Source: Thalassoglobus neptunius
Lineage (GTDB): Bacteria > Planctomycetota > Planctomycetia > Planctomycetales > Planctomycetaceae
Length of the DNA stretch: 64,000 nucleotides
Direction of reading: 5' to 3'
NCBI RefSeq assembly: GCF_007859735.1
Contig: NZ_SIHI01000001.1
Span: 1,260,251 to 1,324,250, forward strand
Numbering within the stretch: position 1 is the stretch's first letter; the number at the start of each line of letters is the position of its first letter. Positions 18,401 through 27,975 of this stretch are shown here, in pieces. The translations under genes were made by a program, and so were the position numbers. The notes beneath the pieces were generated by a model. It saw nothing but the letters and a program-made list of their open reading frames with translations. It ran no database searches and had not been told where the DNA came from.

Positions 18401-20436
18401 TCCTGACGAAAAACTACGATCGAGCCGGAAACCTGGCACAGTCAGCCAGAACATTCTCCGATCAGCAAGACGATGCCGCCTGGCTGGCGAAAGTCTTCAT
18501 GGAACTGGCTCGTGAAGAATTGGAGTCTGGACAAGCAGGAAGTAACAGCCTGAATATTGCTCGGGAACATCTCGACACAGCACTTCAGATGAGTCCGGAG
18601 GACCAGTCACTCCGACAACTTGACGTCCTGTATCACCATCTCAAAGGTGATGAGGAAGGAGTTGAAAAGGCAATCGCCAGTGCGGCAGACAGTGTCGATC
18701 CTGAAGAACGCGAATTGATGTTGGCGCGATGTTATCTCATCGTTGGCGAACAGGAGAAGTCAGAAGACTATCTTCGACAGTCAATTGAAAACTGTGACGA
18801 CCCGGAAAAACTCGTCGTCCGGATTCAGATGCTGGCTCAACTTCTGCTCGGAATGATGCAGTACGACGAAGCCATTGTTGCTTATGGACAATTGATCGAA
18901 CTGGCTTCGACAGAAGATGTTCCCCCGGCAGTTCTGATTCAGGCCCGACAAACTGCAGCGGGACTGGAAGCTCAACATCACGGGAATCCCGGATTCCTTC
19001 GGGCGACTCGCATGCTCGAAGAGAATGTTCCTCTGTTCGAGGGAGACGATCCGGTTCTCAAGGCAGCCGAACTTCAAAACTGGCGCGTTTTGGCATACGT
19101 CTACACGATGCGGGGGGATCGAGCATCACAGGAAGCGGCCATCGGCTACTTCTCACGAATCCTCGATTCCGGCAACGAGTTGAAGCCTGAAGATAAAATG
19201 ACTCTGGCTCGACTCTATGCTTCCCGGAACGACAAATCGAAAGGTGATCTGCTTAACGCTATCGCACTTGTTCGAGGACTGACCGAACTCGGTGGGACCG
19301 ATGAACAGCGGGCATTTTACTATGTGACACTGATCGATTTGTTGAGTGCCTATGCCGTTCAGCAGGGATCTGGCCCAGAACAGGATCAGGCCTTCGACGA
19401 AGCTCAACGGTCGCTGGTGATCTTGCAATCAATGCAGGAAGATTCGACGATCTGGCATTCCCGACGTGCGAAATTGCACTTCGCTCGCAAAGACTTCGAC
19501 GGACTTCTCGAACATCTGACATTTGTTGCACGAAGCCGCCGAGCGAATCCGTCTGATGCCGAGTCACAAGCTCGAATTCGCTGGGCCGCAGAGATCTCGG
19601 AGTATTACGGAAAGCAACTGGCCACAGCGACAGATGAACCAAGCCAGGAGGCGTCCAAGGAACTTCTGAAGACTGCCGAAGGGTTCTATCAGGATCTCGT
19701 TCAGTTGAATCCAGCAGCTGCTGTTGATCTGGCAGGGTTCCTCGCGCGAGATGGAAGAATCTCGTCTGCTCTGGATCTTGTTGAAGGAGCCAGAGAGCAG
19801 ATTGCGATCGACCGACTGATTGATTTCACTTCGTTCGCGATGGCTGCCCATCCAGTTGGGAACGACCACGATCGGTTGATGGAACTTGTGATATACGCTG
19901 AGCAAAACGCGAGTGGCCTGGAGGTCATCCGAATTTTGCAAGTCGAAGCTGGGCTCTATGTCGTTCAGGGTGAGTACGACCGGGCGGCGACGAGTTACGA
20001 GAAAATTCTGGATATCGACGGTGACAACGAAGTCGCTTTGAACAATCTCGCGATGATCGAAGCTGTCCATCGCAAGAACATCCAACTCGCAAATAAGCTG
20101 ATCGACCACGCCCTTTCGGTCGCTGGCGAAAAGGCGAACTTGATCGACACAAAAGGAATTGTGCAACTTGCCGGGGGTAAGAATCAGGAAGCTGCGGCGA
20201 GTTTCCAGAAAGCAGTCCAACTCGGGTCGACACCAATTCGACGGATTCACCTGGCGTATGCGTATCTCCAAATCAAGCAGCTTGATAATGCTCGGAATGA
20301 GTATATCCAGGCCTACCGGGACGGTCTTGATCCACGGACTGCCGATGCTTGGGACCGCGTCTATCTGAAGTCGCTTCGAACGGCGTTTGGAGACTTCGAA
20401 CAGATCTCTGCACAAACGGCCATGACGACCGAGTAA
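15442..20436 (+). CDS. Giant TPR-repeat protein of the exosortase locus
   Basis: The 1664-residue protein begins with a single hydrophobic segment (FLLLSFATLLVCGIAVVSV, about 8-26) ending at HAF, so it is anchored or exported; there is no lipobox. The rest is almost wholly helical tetratricopeptide repeat, e.g. SEVLVQLARAEIGLEENEEA, ADAEVLYTLAQLLQQAGRIN and EVALNNLAMIEAVHRKNIQ. Final repeats around 1500-1640 are the most canonical. It resembles the PrsT-type TPR proteins encoded beside exosortases but is larger and not a lipoprotein. A scaffold in polysaccharide or protein export is inferred. The gene lies 59 bp after the EpsI-like gene and is followed by a hairpin terminator, so it is probably the last gene of the operon. 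Confidence 0.85.
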   Translation: MKRVNTRFLLLSFATLLVCGIAVVSVHAFQIDRQANGYLREARKLTENVEIPDYEAASELSDEERQQLIKTLGESLGYYQRYLGINGSDAEAIEEGSLVLEGLGNLGLGFDFFRRSYLNMGKVLRLDPSRVEMRRKRTKLALQLGQFAAGRADLQAVEQAVGYFRTARQHATELIEDFPDESEVLVQLARAEIGLEENEEAIRHLNNAITKDDVSPQAYRLLSGVLYEQNQINEAFQILQNSVERFSGDESIENQTESWLNRGLFRAVLAFQNSDRLNDPQLRSLIGQQAWYLEDGQEADPEAPAPTVAEISKRLGTLALEDAKRAREASTENLDQFLRAIQIEYNCHVAMRRSEPQQFDPDALQDVIASLEEQIQKHSDSYQLTAIRADLANLGNDQEGFVDWMRETVNRIPKESFQKEYYRYLLAEQELKNYGVNNVTRSSQDTEAKREATKRVDEQITAIEEFQNSPSFEEMRYRDPNVPQEFSQYGFAGLIAVLEARKDLWLDHDYQSAAQKFEPLLFLHEAFPDLASADVINELIYCYERLGNWKKAQSTIETALLRDPGNLDLRQQYVRILQQGGKTQQAKNETRRIILQQPNSFVANQVYLAHLINDNLQLPPSRRNWNEAVRIVSMLERNYPDNLDVTMLKVKLQGAMGDFVDAYSEINAAIEEHPDSKLLVSTRVLLLLQSSEPDRIEQAEKAIEEAVEQFGDQPSWRILKAQLAISKLAEANAPSEDASNGDDQKADVLAVLEEIHTLASAPESYSVDDRELLERGLVKQLDSFRRLYPQYDAIEKQLLESAIDVADLRTDRNSYLQEQLELDVFQYAVDAGSPETLQSRLKLLKDRASQGQENLGPLLEYGEALHLGLLAFQESQKSGNPIAEDSRLEEAIQHLDKALSLRPEWRLAESMVARMEVLSGHPGVAITIYQTIRDRNEADAEVLYTLAQLLQQAGRINEADAALKEALDLYGSTRNTNALQFATELSILTKNYDRAGNLAQSARTFSDQQDDAAWLAKVFMELAREELESGQAGSNSLNIAREHLDTALQMSPEDQSLRQLDVLYHHLKGDEEGVEKAIASAADSVDPEERELMLARCYLIVGEQEKSEDYLRQSIENCDDPEKLVVRIQMLAQLLLGMMQYDEAIVAYGQLIELASTEDVPPAVLIQARQTAAGLEAQHHGNPGFLRATRMLEENVPLFEGDDPVLKAAELQNWRVLAYVYTMRGDRASQEAAIGYFSRILDSGNELKPEDKMTLARLYASRNDKSKGDLLNAIALVRGLTELGGTDEQRAFYYVTLIDLLSAYAVQQGSGPEQDQAFDEAQRSLVILQSMQEDSTIWHSRRAKLHFARKDFDGLLEHLTFVARSRRANPSDAESQARIRWAAEISEYYGKQLATATDEPSQEASKELLKTAEGFYQDLVQLNPAAAVDLAGFLARDGRISSALDLVEGAREQIAIDRLIDFTSFAMAAHPVGNDHDRLMELVIYAEQNASGLEVIRILQVEAGLYVVQGEYDRAATSYEKILDIDGDNEVALNNLAMIEAVHRKNIQLANKLIDHALSVAGEKANLIDTKGIVQLAGGKNQEAAASFQKAVQLGSTPIRRIHLAYAYLQIKQLDNARNEYIQAYRDGLDPRTADAWDRVYLKSLRTAFGDFEQISAQTAMTTE

Positions 20437-20449
20437 CTCTCTTTAGTAC

Positions 20450-20490
20450 AAACCCATCCTTGCATGTGATCACTTGCAGGGATGGGTTTT
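20450..20490 (+). terminator. Intrinsic terminator after the exosortase operon
   Basis: Arms of 15 bp (AAACCCATCCTTGCA and TGCAGGGATGGGTTT, one G-T pair) surround a 10-base loop, and TTTT closes the 3' arm. It starts 14 bp after the TPR gene stop, which is where a terminator for the exosortase operon is expected. Confidence 0.8.
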
Positions 20491-20765
20491 CGATGCTCTT
20501 TGCGACTCAATTCGCGGTTGAAGATTCGGCGGAATGTCGTCGTCATCCATCATCTCTAAACGCATTGGCATTGCTGCTTGAACGACAATGACTCGGCACT
20601 CGCTTCTGTGCTCTCGTTCGAATGAATGCAGCGAATCCTAGTACGAATCGCGACCGACTCAAGTTGAAGATGCTCCAGGTTGTTACCGGGGAAGTTCATG
20701 ATCCGAGTATCGTGTGTCTCGATGCGTAATCAGGCTGAATTGAGATTCTAACCGAACGGGCATTC
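20491..20765. other. Non-coding gap between convergent operons
   Basis: Together with the terminator, the span between the TPR stop and the BatA/VWA stop is about 330 bp. Nothing else recognisable is present: no gene frame and no second strong hairpin. Confidence 0.4.
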
Positions 20766-23288
20766 TTACGAAGGTTCTGCAGGGTTCGAATCAGGTGTTG
20801 CCGCGGGAGTTTGCGAAGAGCTTGGCATCGCGGCGGGCTCTTCAACCGGTTCACCGCGTCCGTAGAAATAGCCAGCGACCAGATGTTCTGCCACGAAGAA
20901 GACCACGACGAGCATGAGCAAGACAGGATAGACTTCCTGACCTAAATCGGCTGCGTTGATGTCGTCTTTCAACTCGTCGATACTTCGTGAGACTTTGTAC
21001 CTGTCCTCACCTAATAGAGCATCGAGTTGCAGGTTGGTCAGTCGTGACAAATCACTTTCCTGAGCCGGAGCGTTGATGCTGAATCCCCTGACGGGAACGC
21101 GTGAACCGGCTGCATAAAGCTCATAGTGCCCCAGTGCATCCACGGAATCGAACACAAGTGTTGATTGGTCGGGAGCGGCGACCCATTGCGTCTGCTTCAG
21201 GTCGGGATCACGAAGTAAGTACGTCGTTTCGGTCTCTGAAGGTTGAATCGGAACAACAGGAGTAGAGCCAGCTTCGAAGTTGTGTTGAATGTCAGTCAAC
21301 CTCGAAACGTACTCCGTCAGCTGTTCGGTAAACGGAAGAAACAGCCAGCTCCAGTCGCCAACGGGTGACGCAAGGTTGTTCCAGGCACTTCGGTCTTCCG
21401 GATTACTGGCATCGGTCGCGAAAATCACCGTTCGACCTTTCCCAAAGCTTCGTTCGACGAGGGCAGGGGAACGCTCTTTGTCTGAGAAATAGGCGAGGAC
21501 GTTCGATTGTTCTGCCGGTTCGATTTTCCAAAATCGTTTGATTCGAACAAGACTCTCAAGAATGCTGAACGCTCCATAGCTTTCCAGCTGACGAAACTTC
21601 CAGAACAGCGGATGGTTTCGGTTCTTGATGATGATTCGCCAGTCGTTCTCCGGCATCCACGAATCCAGTCGCGCTGGAAGAAACTTCACTGCTTGAGCAC
21701 GGTTGTACCATGGAGATTCAATGTCCGGATCTCCCAGCACGATGATCAATCCCCCTCCGTTCTCAACGTATCGACTCATCTGAAACCACGCATCATCACT
21801 CAATCGACGGCAGTTGATCATCGTGATGGCTGCATAATCGGCCAGGTTCAGTTCAGTCAGACGACTGACCGACTCAAAGACTGGAAGAAATCGATTCTTG
21901 CCGACATTGACTCCGTCGTGAGGAGCGAGAGCGATCATCCACTCGTTGACATCGTCAAATTGCTGCCCAACGACAAGCACTTTCGGGGCTGGAATCGCTT
22001 CGGCGGAGAAGAAGCGAGTGTTGTCAAACATCAAAGGATCACTCGTCGCCAGACGAACTTCCCCTTGCAGATTTTTCTGTTCGAGGGCACTCAATGTCGG
22101 AAAGGGCATCCGAACAGGGACGCCGGCATCGACGTCCATTTGAAGCTGGCCAACTCTCGCAGACTGGTTCTTCATGTTCTTTAGGAGGAGGTCGACTCCT
22201 TCTTCTCCCGCATCGGCGCCTGTTGCCGTGACCGTTGCTGAGACCGTGAGATCACCGCCAACGGGAACGAGTTCACGGGACAAGTCGATTTCGGTGACCG
22301 CGACGTTTTGAGGGTCCTCGTTTCCGACGTCGATCAGATAGACGTTGACGTCTGGTTGATCCTTGAGGGCTGCAAGTAAAGACGATGAACCTCGCTCTCT
22401 CCAGGCGGATTGAGCAAGATCTGTGAACAGATAAACTCTTCGGATGTACCGATCTTTTCTCGCATCCGGAGCGACGTTGTCTTGATCGGAAAGTGTCCGC
22501 GAGCGGTCATCGCGATGTGCGCGAAGAGCGGATTCGAGACGTCGGTCGAGCGACAATGTTGAGGGAGTCGGTTGGAGTCCTTCGATTCGATTCTGAGCCG
22601 ACAGCATCGTCGACTGAAACAGAACTGGATTGTCGTTCGACGTATCGGCAACAGCCACTCGACTTCCTGCGGGAAGCGTCTCCAGATGATCTCGAGCGAT
22701 GCGTCGGGCTCGATCGAGTGAGGTCTTGCCTTCCTGAAGGTAGGACATGCTCAAGCTCGAATCGAAAAGCATGACGCCCGCGACCGGCAGGTCAACTGTG
22801 CGGAAAGGTTTCGGATCGATCAGCTCACCGGAAATTCGTTGCTGATACGGACAGCCCACCAAAAGTGCAAGACTGGCAAGGGTCCCGAACGTCGTCCAGT
22901 TGCGCAGTCGATGCTGGCGTTCTTCCTGCTGGTGAACTCGCAATGGTTGATGGCGGATGCGATAGCGGAGGAACAGATATACTGCGGCTGCGATGGCAGC
23001 GACCGCGATCAGGACTCCGGTTTCGAACCGGGTGAGTCCGTAATTTGCTGGCGGAAGAGAAGGGCGAGCGATGGCGAAGACGATCAGGCCCAAGACCAGA
23101 ACGCGCAGCAATAGAAGCCAAAAGTGCTTCAGACGCATCCTGCGCATGCTTTGCTTCCGGCGCTGCTGAATCAGTCGGAGCGCCGGGAAAATGAGGCGTT
23201 TCGGTTTCTGTTTCAGAAGCAGATGGATAATGATCGGAAGTGAAACAAATCCGAGTCCGAGCAGTATTGCAGGATTCAAGAACGACAT
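20766..23288 (-). CDS. BatA-type membrane protein with VWA domain
   Basis: The 840-residue protein opens with the BatA N-terminal module: FLNPAILLGLGFVSLPIIIHLL, a second membrane helix (FWLLLLRVLVLGLIVFAIAR), and two more hydrophobic segments near 87-105 and 135-148. A von Willebrand A domain follows, with the MIDAS motif DSSLSMS near residue 176. A Gln/Glu-rich beta domain and a glutamine-amidotransferase-like segment (GGGLIIVLGDPD, near 510-520) come next, and the last membrane helix is YPVLLMLVVVFFVAEHLV. Related proteins lie beside MoxR ATPases and DUF58 proteins and may serve in periplasmic stress or complex assembly. Here the partner is the 1367-residue unknown gene 78 bp upstream; a MoxR gene lies 40 kb away at the window end. 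Confidence 0.85.
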   Translation of the reverse strand: MSFLNPAILLGLGFVSLPIIIHLLLKQKPKRLIFPALRLIQQRRKQSMRRMRLKHFWLLLLRVLVLGLIVFAIARPSLPPANYGLTRFETGVLIAVAAIAAAVYLFLRYRIRHQPLRVHQQEERQHRLRNWTTFGTLASLALLVGCPYQQRISGELIDPKPFRTVDLPVAGVMLFDSSLSMSYLQEGKTSLDRARRIARDHLETLPAGSRVAVADTSNDNPVLFQSTMLSAQNRIEGLQPTPSTLSLDRRLESALRAHRDDRSRTLSDQDNVAPDARKDRYIRRVYLFTDLAQSAWRERGSSSLLAALKDQPDVNVYLIDVGNEDPQNVAVTEIDLSRELVPVGGDLTVSATVTATGADAGEEGVDLLLKNMKNQSARVGQLQMDVDAGVPVRMPFPTLSALEQKNLQGEVRLATSDPLMFDNTRFFSAEAIPAPKVLVVGQQFDDVNEWMIALAPHDGVNVGKNRFLPVFESVSRLTELNLADYAAITMINCRRLSDDAWFQMSRYVENGGGLIIVLGDPDIESPWYNRAQAVKFLPARLDSWMPENDWRIIIKNRNHPLFWKFRQLESYGAFSILESLVRIKRFWKIEPAEQSNVLAYFSDKERSPALVERSFGKGRTVIFATDASNPEDRSAWNNLASPVGDWSWLFLPFTEQLTEYVSRLTDIQHNFEAGSTPVVPIQPSETETTYLLRDPDLKQTQWVAAPDQSTLVFDSVDALGHYELYAAGSRVPVRGFSINAPAQESDLSRLTNLQLDALLGEDRYKVSRSIDELKDDINAADLGQEVYPVLLMLVVVFFVAEHLVAGYFYGRGEPVEEPAAMPSSSQTPAATPDSNPAEPS

Positions 23289-23366
23289 TTCGATCCGTCA
23301 ATCAAACTCAGGGAACGCTGAATTGAATTTTACACCTCAGCATGATGGTGTCACTGCTTCTTTCGA

Positions 23367-26300
23367 TCAGTCTTCTTGTTCGTCCGTCGCGTCTGGAGTG
23401 GTCGTGTCGTCGAGTTGAGATGACTGCTCCGGATTCGTCTTGTTGGGTTTGGGGCGGTTCTTGGCCCCCAGGTTTTCCTTCCAGCGACGGGCCTGTCCCA
23501 GGAAATCCTTCCGTGAAATACTGATCGTCGGAAGATTGAGGTCTGCTTCCGTGCCGGGACGACCACCTTCATCGGGTTGAGATGCATCGCTGACTTCTCG
23601 TTCGAGAGCCTGCAACCAATCCGGGATATCGACTCCCGAACCCCAACAGTCGTCGAGGTACTCATCGACCTCTTCCTGAAGCATTTCAAATGCCTCGGAG
23701 TTGAGTTTCGCAGATCGTGCGTCGCGTACTGCGGGTTCGACAAGCGAAAGCATTCTGTTCACAGCTAGCGGTTTCACGAAACGTTCGCGCAGATGATCCG
23801 TGATGGTCGGCATCCGCATTCCGAACAGCTTTTGCAGTCGTCGCAGGTCCTGAAGATGCTGATCTGCAAGGTCTGCAGTCTGCATCTCAAAGGTTGATTC
23901 CCAAACTTCGGCAGCTTCCAGGAGCGAGTTTCGCACGAGGACTTCGTGGACGAGCGTCAACGGCGTGAGATTCCAAGCATCGCGATCGTATCTGGCTTCG
24001 AGTCGAAGGAACTCCAGCAGACAGTAAATCATCTCACCGTAGTCGGATTGGGTCGTCGTCGTATTGTATTCCAGGAACCGATCAAACCGGTCGACGATAA
24101 TGGAATAAACTTGTTCCAGACACCACTCCGCGTGTTCCCGATCGATAATGCCGGTGTCGATGTCATCAAGCAGTTTCATCGGGTGAATCGGATCCTGTTC
24201 CTCTTCAAGATAGTCGAGGAACCAGTCGACACCGTTGTGAAGGATGGCGCGAACGTTCCCGAGCGTGAGGTGGCTGGCATGAAAAAGTTCCCGTCCGTAG
24301 TCCTGAATGAACTCGGCGAGATCTTCCCATTCCTCTTCCTTCCGCATCACGTCGACCGCAGAAATTCTCATTGTGCGGCTGTGTTCGGACCATAACCACT
24401 GATACGGATCGAGGACCCGGCTGATGGCGTCGATGAGATCTTCTGTATCCAGTTTTCCGGGCGCCCAGGATTGAACGCTGGTGACGAGGGCATTCAGTGA
24501 ACCTCGGAGGGCAATCGTGAACAGACGATCGAATTCTGTAATCGCCTGCCCCTTTGGCCGCCACTTTCGTTCCATACGAAACGCTGTATAGAGCAGATGC
24601 CAGGTTTCACGAAGCATCCCGAGTTTCGGCAACTCGCGAAGTAAGAATCGGACGACGGATTGGAGTGCTTGAGTCCGCAAGATCTGTCCGGGATCTCCGC
24701 CACTTTCAAAGGGAATGTAAAGCAACGGGTTGCGAGCTAATCTCGACAACAGCGATGGGAGCAGTTCTCGAACGGTCGCACCGTCACGCTGGACAACGGC
24801 ACGATAAATCAACGCAAGTCGCCGATCCTGTTCGGTGCCGCGGGGGACCGTCACGGACTCAGGGATGATGCCGTTCAGCAGTCGCTCAGAATTTCTCAGA
24901 CAGATCAATGTGTTGATGATCTGATGAAGCAGGTAGAACTTAACCTGCAACTGGATGTCGTACTCGACGTTTCCATCGTGGTCGCCGATCGGTGATTCGA
25001 CTTCTCGATCCCAGACACTCTCCATCAGTTCTGCGAGATCAATTTGCCATCGCTGCGCCTGTCGGTGCCAGCCAATCAGTGCTTCAACGGTTTGTTCATC
25101 GAGCTGATGGTTCTCTTCAGACTCGAAGCTGGAACGTGCGAATGAGGCAGCTGCCATTTGCCAAAGTTGCCCAACAGCATTGAGAAACTTAAGACGTGGT
25201 TCTAACTCGCGGTTGAGGGCTTCGAACTCTCCCTGATTGGAACCGGAATCGTCATCGACGGTGTCGCTCCACTGGCCATCTTCGGCACTGTCGCGGAACA
25301 CCATTCCGTCGTAGGCAGCACTGAAGAGTTCATCTTCACCTTCCGCTTCGTCGAAGTCATCTTCATCGTCGAGTTCACCGAACTCAAGCTCACCCGGCAT
25401 GATTTGTTGGTCATCGGACGACGTTCGCCGAATGATGGGAACGGACCACCATTCCTCGGCGTTGGCTTCCAGGAATGCGAACATTCTTCGAATCGAAGCA
25501 GCTGCCTGATCGGGTGGGACTGGAGTGTCATCATCGCCAGTCGCCAGCTTCATCCAGCGGATGAGAAGGGAGAAGATCGAATGCTGTGGAGATTCGAAAC
25601 CAACTTCCTCCATTTGGCTGAGCCATTGCATCAGCAGGCCCATGGCAGCGACGCCGTCTTTCTTCAACAGCAGGGCATCGACCACAAGTGCATACGACTG
25701 TGCGGACTGAAACTGGTCAACGCGTTCTCGCCAGAAAGAGATATCACCGGCGGATTCTCCGGCACTCCGCCAGGCTTTCAGTGCTTCTGCGACGTGAGTT
25801 GCTGATTCCCAACTTTCGTGGCCGTCGACATCGGGCAAATCTTCGATGACATCGCTTCCGAATTTGTCCCACCAGTGGGCGAGGCGTTCGAAGACGACCG
25901 AAATTTCTTCTCGCTGTGTTTGAAGCCCCTTGGCTCCAGCTTCTCCAAGAGTCCGGGAGAACACATTGAACGTTGCTTCCATCAATCCCATCAGGATTTC
26001 GATGCGACTATCGGGGATGGAGTCTTCTCGGGCTGTGAAGAGAGGAAACTGTCCTTGAAACCCGAGGATGTTCCACGGATCAACGAGGGCGCCGCACTGC
26101 ACTCCACGTTCGAGAAGATCGGGGATCGAACTCGCGTATTCCACAGCTTTGGCGACGTCTTCAAGATCGAGTGCCTGATGGGCCGATGCGATCATGCATT
26201 CGATCTCGGTTTCGATTCGGATCGAACTTGCTGGGATGGCATTTGCCTGCTGGCGGCTTGCCGAGGCGTAACCCATCACAGCGTACAGGTGCGCCAATTC

Positions 26301-27470
26301 GCGGTGCTGAACCTGTCGGGCTCCGTATCCCGCGAGCTTCATGTTGAGGTATTGCCGGACATGTCCGAACGGCTGCTGATGTTTGACCGCTTCCTGATGA
26401 AGCCGTTTGGCGCGGCTTCCGGTCAGCTGTGTCAGAATTCGTGTGTAAAAGGCGTCTCTGCGTTCTGCGACAATCGGGAGAAGTGTCGTGAGTGAGACGG
26501 TCGAATCGTGCATTCCGGGGCCTGCACCGCTGATGGAAGAGGCCATCAACATCGTTCCACAAAGTGCAGCGGATGCATCGAAAAGACGTTCTTCCTGCGG
26601 GGACTTTTCGCCAGCTTCTTCGATCCAGTCGCAGAGTGAGTCGAGAATGATCTGACGAATGACAAACCGGCGGTAAAAACCTTTCGAATCAATCTGATGC
26701 GGATCCCACTCTCCGAACATGTAGTTGGTGCGTTTGAAGATGGGATTCAAGTGATCGTATGCACGTAAGTCGCACGCCAACTCGTCCAGATGATCGAGGG
26801 AGAAGAATGACTCCTGCAAAAGATCCTGAGGAGCTTCTTCCAGAAACTGCATCGCCCGTTCAATCAGCGGAGCGTATCGGCATTCGGCAGCCCCAGCACC
26901 TGGAATGTAAAGCGGCAACGGTCGATGGCGTTCATGGGCGTAAACGTCCATCTTGCGGCCGTTCTCAAGCACTGCGACAGGTCGGTATCCAACGAAGTCG
27001 TTGAGGTTGGCAATCGCCCCGTCGACGATTCGTCTTTCCTCATTCCACGGACCGCCTTGTTGTAAGACCGCCTCGAAAATCTTTGCGAGGAAGAAGGGTT
27101 GGCAAAACGTTTCGAGGCTCTGATGAAAGAGAAGATCCGAGTGATACTTCTGGTAGGCGGGAAGCGTATGTCGAATTGCCAGTTCCAGGGCTGCGTGCGC
27201 CTGCTTGGATTCTTCAAAGGCAGAATCCGTGGCGGTCATGTGAATGAGACCGTCATGAAGCGTCTGAAAGACACTCTCGAGCGTTTCAGAAGGACTGGTC
27301 TCCGAACTCGAACTTTCTCGCTTCCAAAGCTGATTCAGTTGGTCCAGAAACTTTGGATCCGACGTCCCCCCTGAATAGTTGAGATATCCGAGGATGTGTT
27401 GCAGGCTGCTGAAGTCCTTTGAAGGTCCGAGGTTATCGGAATCGTCAGCTCGTTTCTTCCGTGGTGCCAT
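23367..27470 (-). CDS. Large protein of unknown function (1367 residues)
   Basis: I do not recognise this protein. The frame extends upstream to 27683, but the ATG at 27470 is preferred because GGAGG lies at 27481-27485 and the protein then begins MAPRKKRADDSDNLG, which looks native, while the upstream extension does not. It has no signal peptide or membrane helix and appears cytoplasmic and mainly helical, with many Leu/Arg/Glu-rich segments (e.g. LLPSLLSRLARNPLLYIPF). A strongly acidic stretch (LDDEDDFDEAEGEDELF) lies near residue 695. It is probably cotranscribed with the BatA/VWA gene 78 bp downstream. A helical-repeat scaffold role is possible but unsupported. Confidence 0.85.
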   Translation of the reverse strand: MAPRKKRADDSDNLGPSKDFSSLQHILGYLNYSGGTSDPKFLDQLNQLWKRESSSSETSPSETLESVFQTLHDGLIHMTATDSAFEESKQAHAALELAIRHTLPAYQKYHSDLLFHQSLETFCQPFFLAKIFEAVLQQGGPWNEERRIVDGAIANLNDFVGYRPVAVLENGRKMDVYAHERHRPLPLYIPGAGAAECRYAPLIERAMQFLEEAPQDLLQESFFSLDHLDELACDLRAYDHLNPIFKRTNYMFGEWDPHQIDSKGFYRRFVIRQIILDSLCDWIEEAGEKSPQEERLFDASAALCGTMLMASSISGAGPGMHDSTVSLTTLLPIVAERRDAFYTRILTQLTGSRAKRLHQEAVKHQQPFGHVRQYLNMKLAGYGARQVQHRELAHLYAVMGYASASRQQANAIPASSIRIETEIECMIASAHQALDLEDVAKAVEYASSIPDLLERGVQCGALVDPWNILGFQGQFPLFTAREDSIPDSRIEILMGLMEATFNVFSRTLGEAGAKGLQTQREEISVVFERLAHWWDKFGSDVIEDLPDVDGHESWESATHVAEALKAWRSAGESAGDISFWRERVDQFQSAQSYALVVDALLLKKDGVAAMGLLMQWLSQMEEVGFESPQHSIFSLLIRWMKLATGDDDTPVPPDQAAASIRRMFAFLEANAEEWWSVPIIRRTSSDDQQIMPGELEFGELDDEDDFDEAEGEDELFSAAYDGMVFRDSAEDGQWSDTVDDDSGSNQGEFEALNRELEPRLKFLNAVGQLWQMAAASFARSSFESEENHQLDEQTVEALIGWHRQAQRWQIDLAELMESVWDREVESPIGDHDGNVEYDIQLQVKFYLLHQIINTLICLRNSERLLNGIIPESVTVPRGTEQDRRLALIYRAVVQRDGATVRELLPSLLSRLARNPLLYIPFESGGDPGQILRTQALQSVVRFLLRELPKLGMLRETWHLLYTAFRMERKWRPKGQAITEFDRLFTIALRGSLNALVTSVQSWAPGKLDTEDLIDAISRVLDPYQWLWSEHSRTMRISAVDVMRKEEEWEDLAEFIQDYGRELFHASHLTLGNVRAILHNGVDWFLDYLEEEQDPIHPMKLLDDIDTGIIDREHAEWCLEQVYSIIVDRFDRFLEYNTTTTQSDYGEMIYCLLEFLRLEARYDRDAWNLTPLTLVHEVLVRNSLLEAAEVWESTFEMQTADLADQHLQDLRRLQKLFGMRMPTITDHLRERFVKPLAVNRMLSLVEPAVRDARSAKLNSEAFEMLQEEVDEYLDDCWGSGVDIPDWLQALEREVSDASQPDEGGRPGTEADLNLPTISISRKDFLGQARRWKENLGAKNRPKPNKTNPEQSSQLDDTTTPDATDEQED

Positions 27471-27975
27471 TTGTACCCATCCTCCACCAGTTGAATGGAG
27501 GTCACTCTTAAGTTCGAAAATCGTGATCGTAGCATATTTCAGCCCTGCATCGAGACTGTTTCGCAGTCGGATTTGGGAGCCAGTCACCATCTCCATTGTG
27601 ACGGAGTCGCGACTTCGGTGAAAGCCACCCTGAAAGAGAAATCCTTCTGCCTTCCAGACATTGCGACTCAGTTTGCGACTCACTGGTCATCTTTGATGAA
27701 ACATCAAACGCAGCGGATCCCGAATTTCGTCCGATTACGCCCGTCGGATCGATGATTGTCCCCGAAATTGGTACGATTCAGAATTATTGCAAGACTCCGA
27801 AGTGATTTCAGTCATTCAGCTGGCAAGTGCAATCGACTCAAAGACGCTTCGAGATGTTAGAGCTTTTTCTGATTTGGTTTGCACACACTCGCACGAGCAA
27901 GTTCGGCCTGAGACCTGATGAAACAGTGCAACCGAGTGAACGGGAAAGAGCAACCTGCTCGAGGAAAGATGCCGC
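27471..27975. other. Divergent intergenic region
   Basis: This 505-bp stretch separates the 1367-residue gene (minus) and the amidohydrolase gene (plus) and should hold both promoters. The only open frames are the non-native upstream extension of the minus gene and unconvincing short ones. No clear operator or hairpin was found. Confidence 0.4.

Noticed and set aside
27471-27683. N-terminal extension of the 1367-residue protein to 1438 residues
   Set aside because: The upstream part has atypical composition and no ribosome site, while ATG 27470 has GGAGG upstream and a natural N-terminus.
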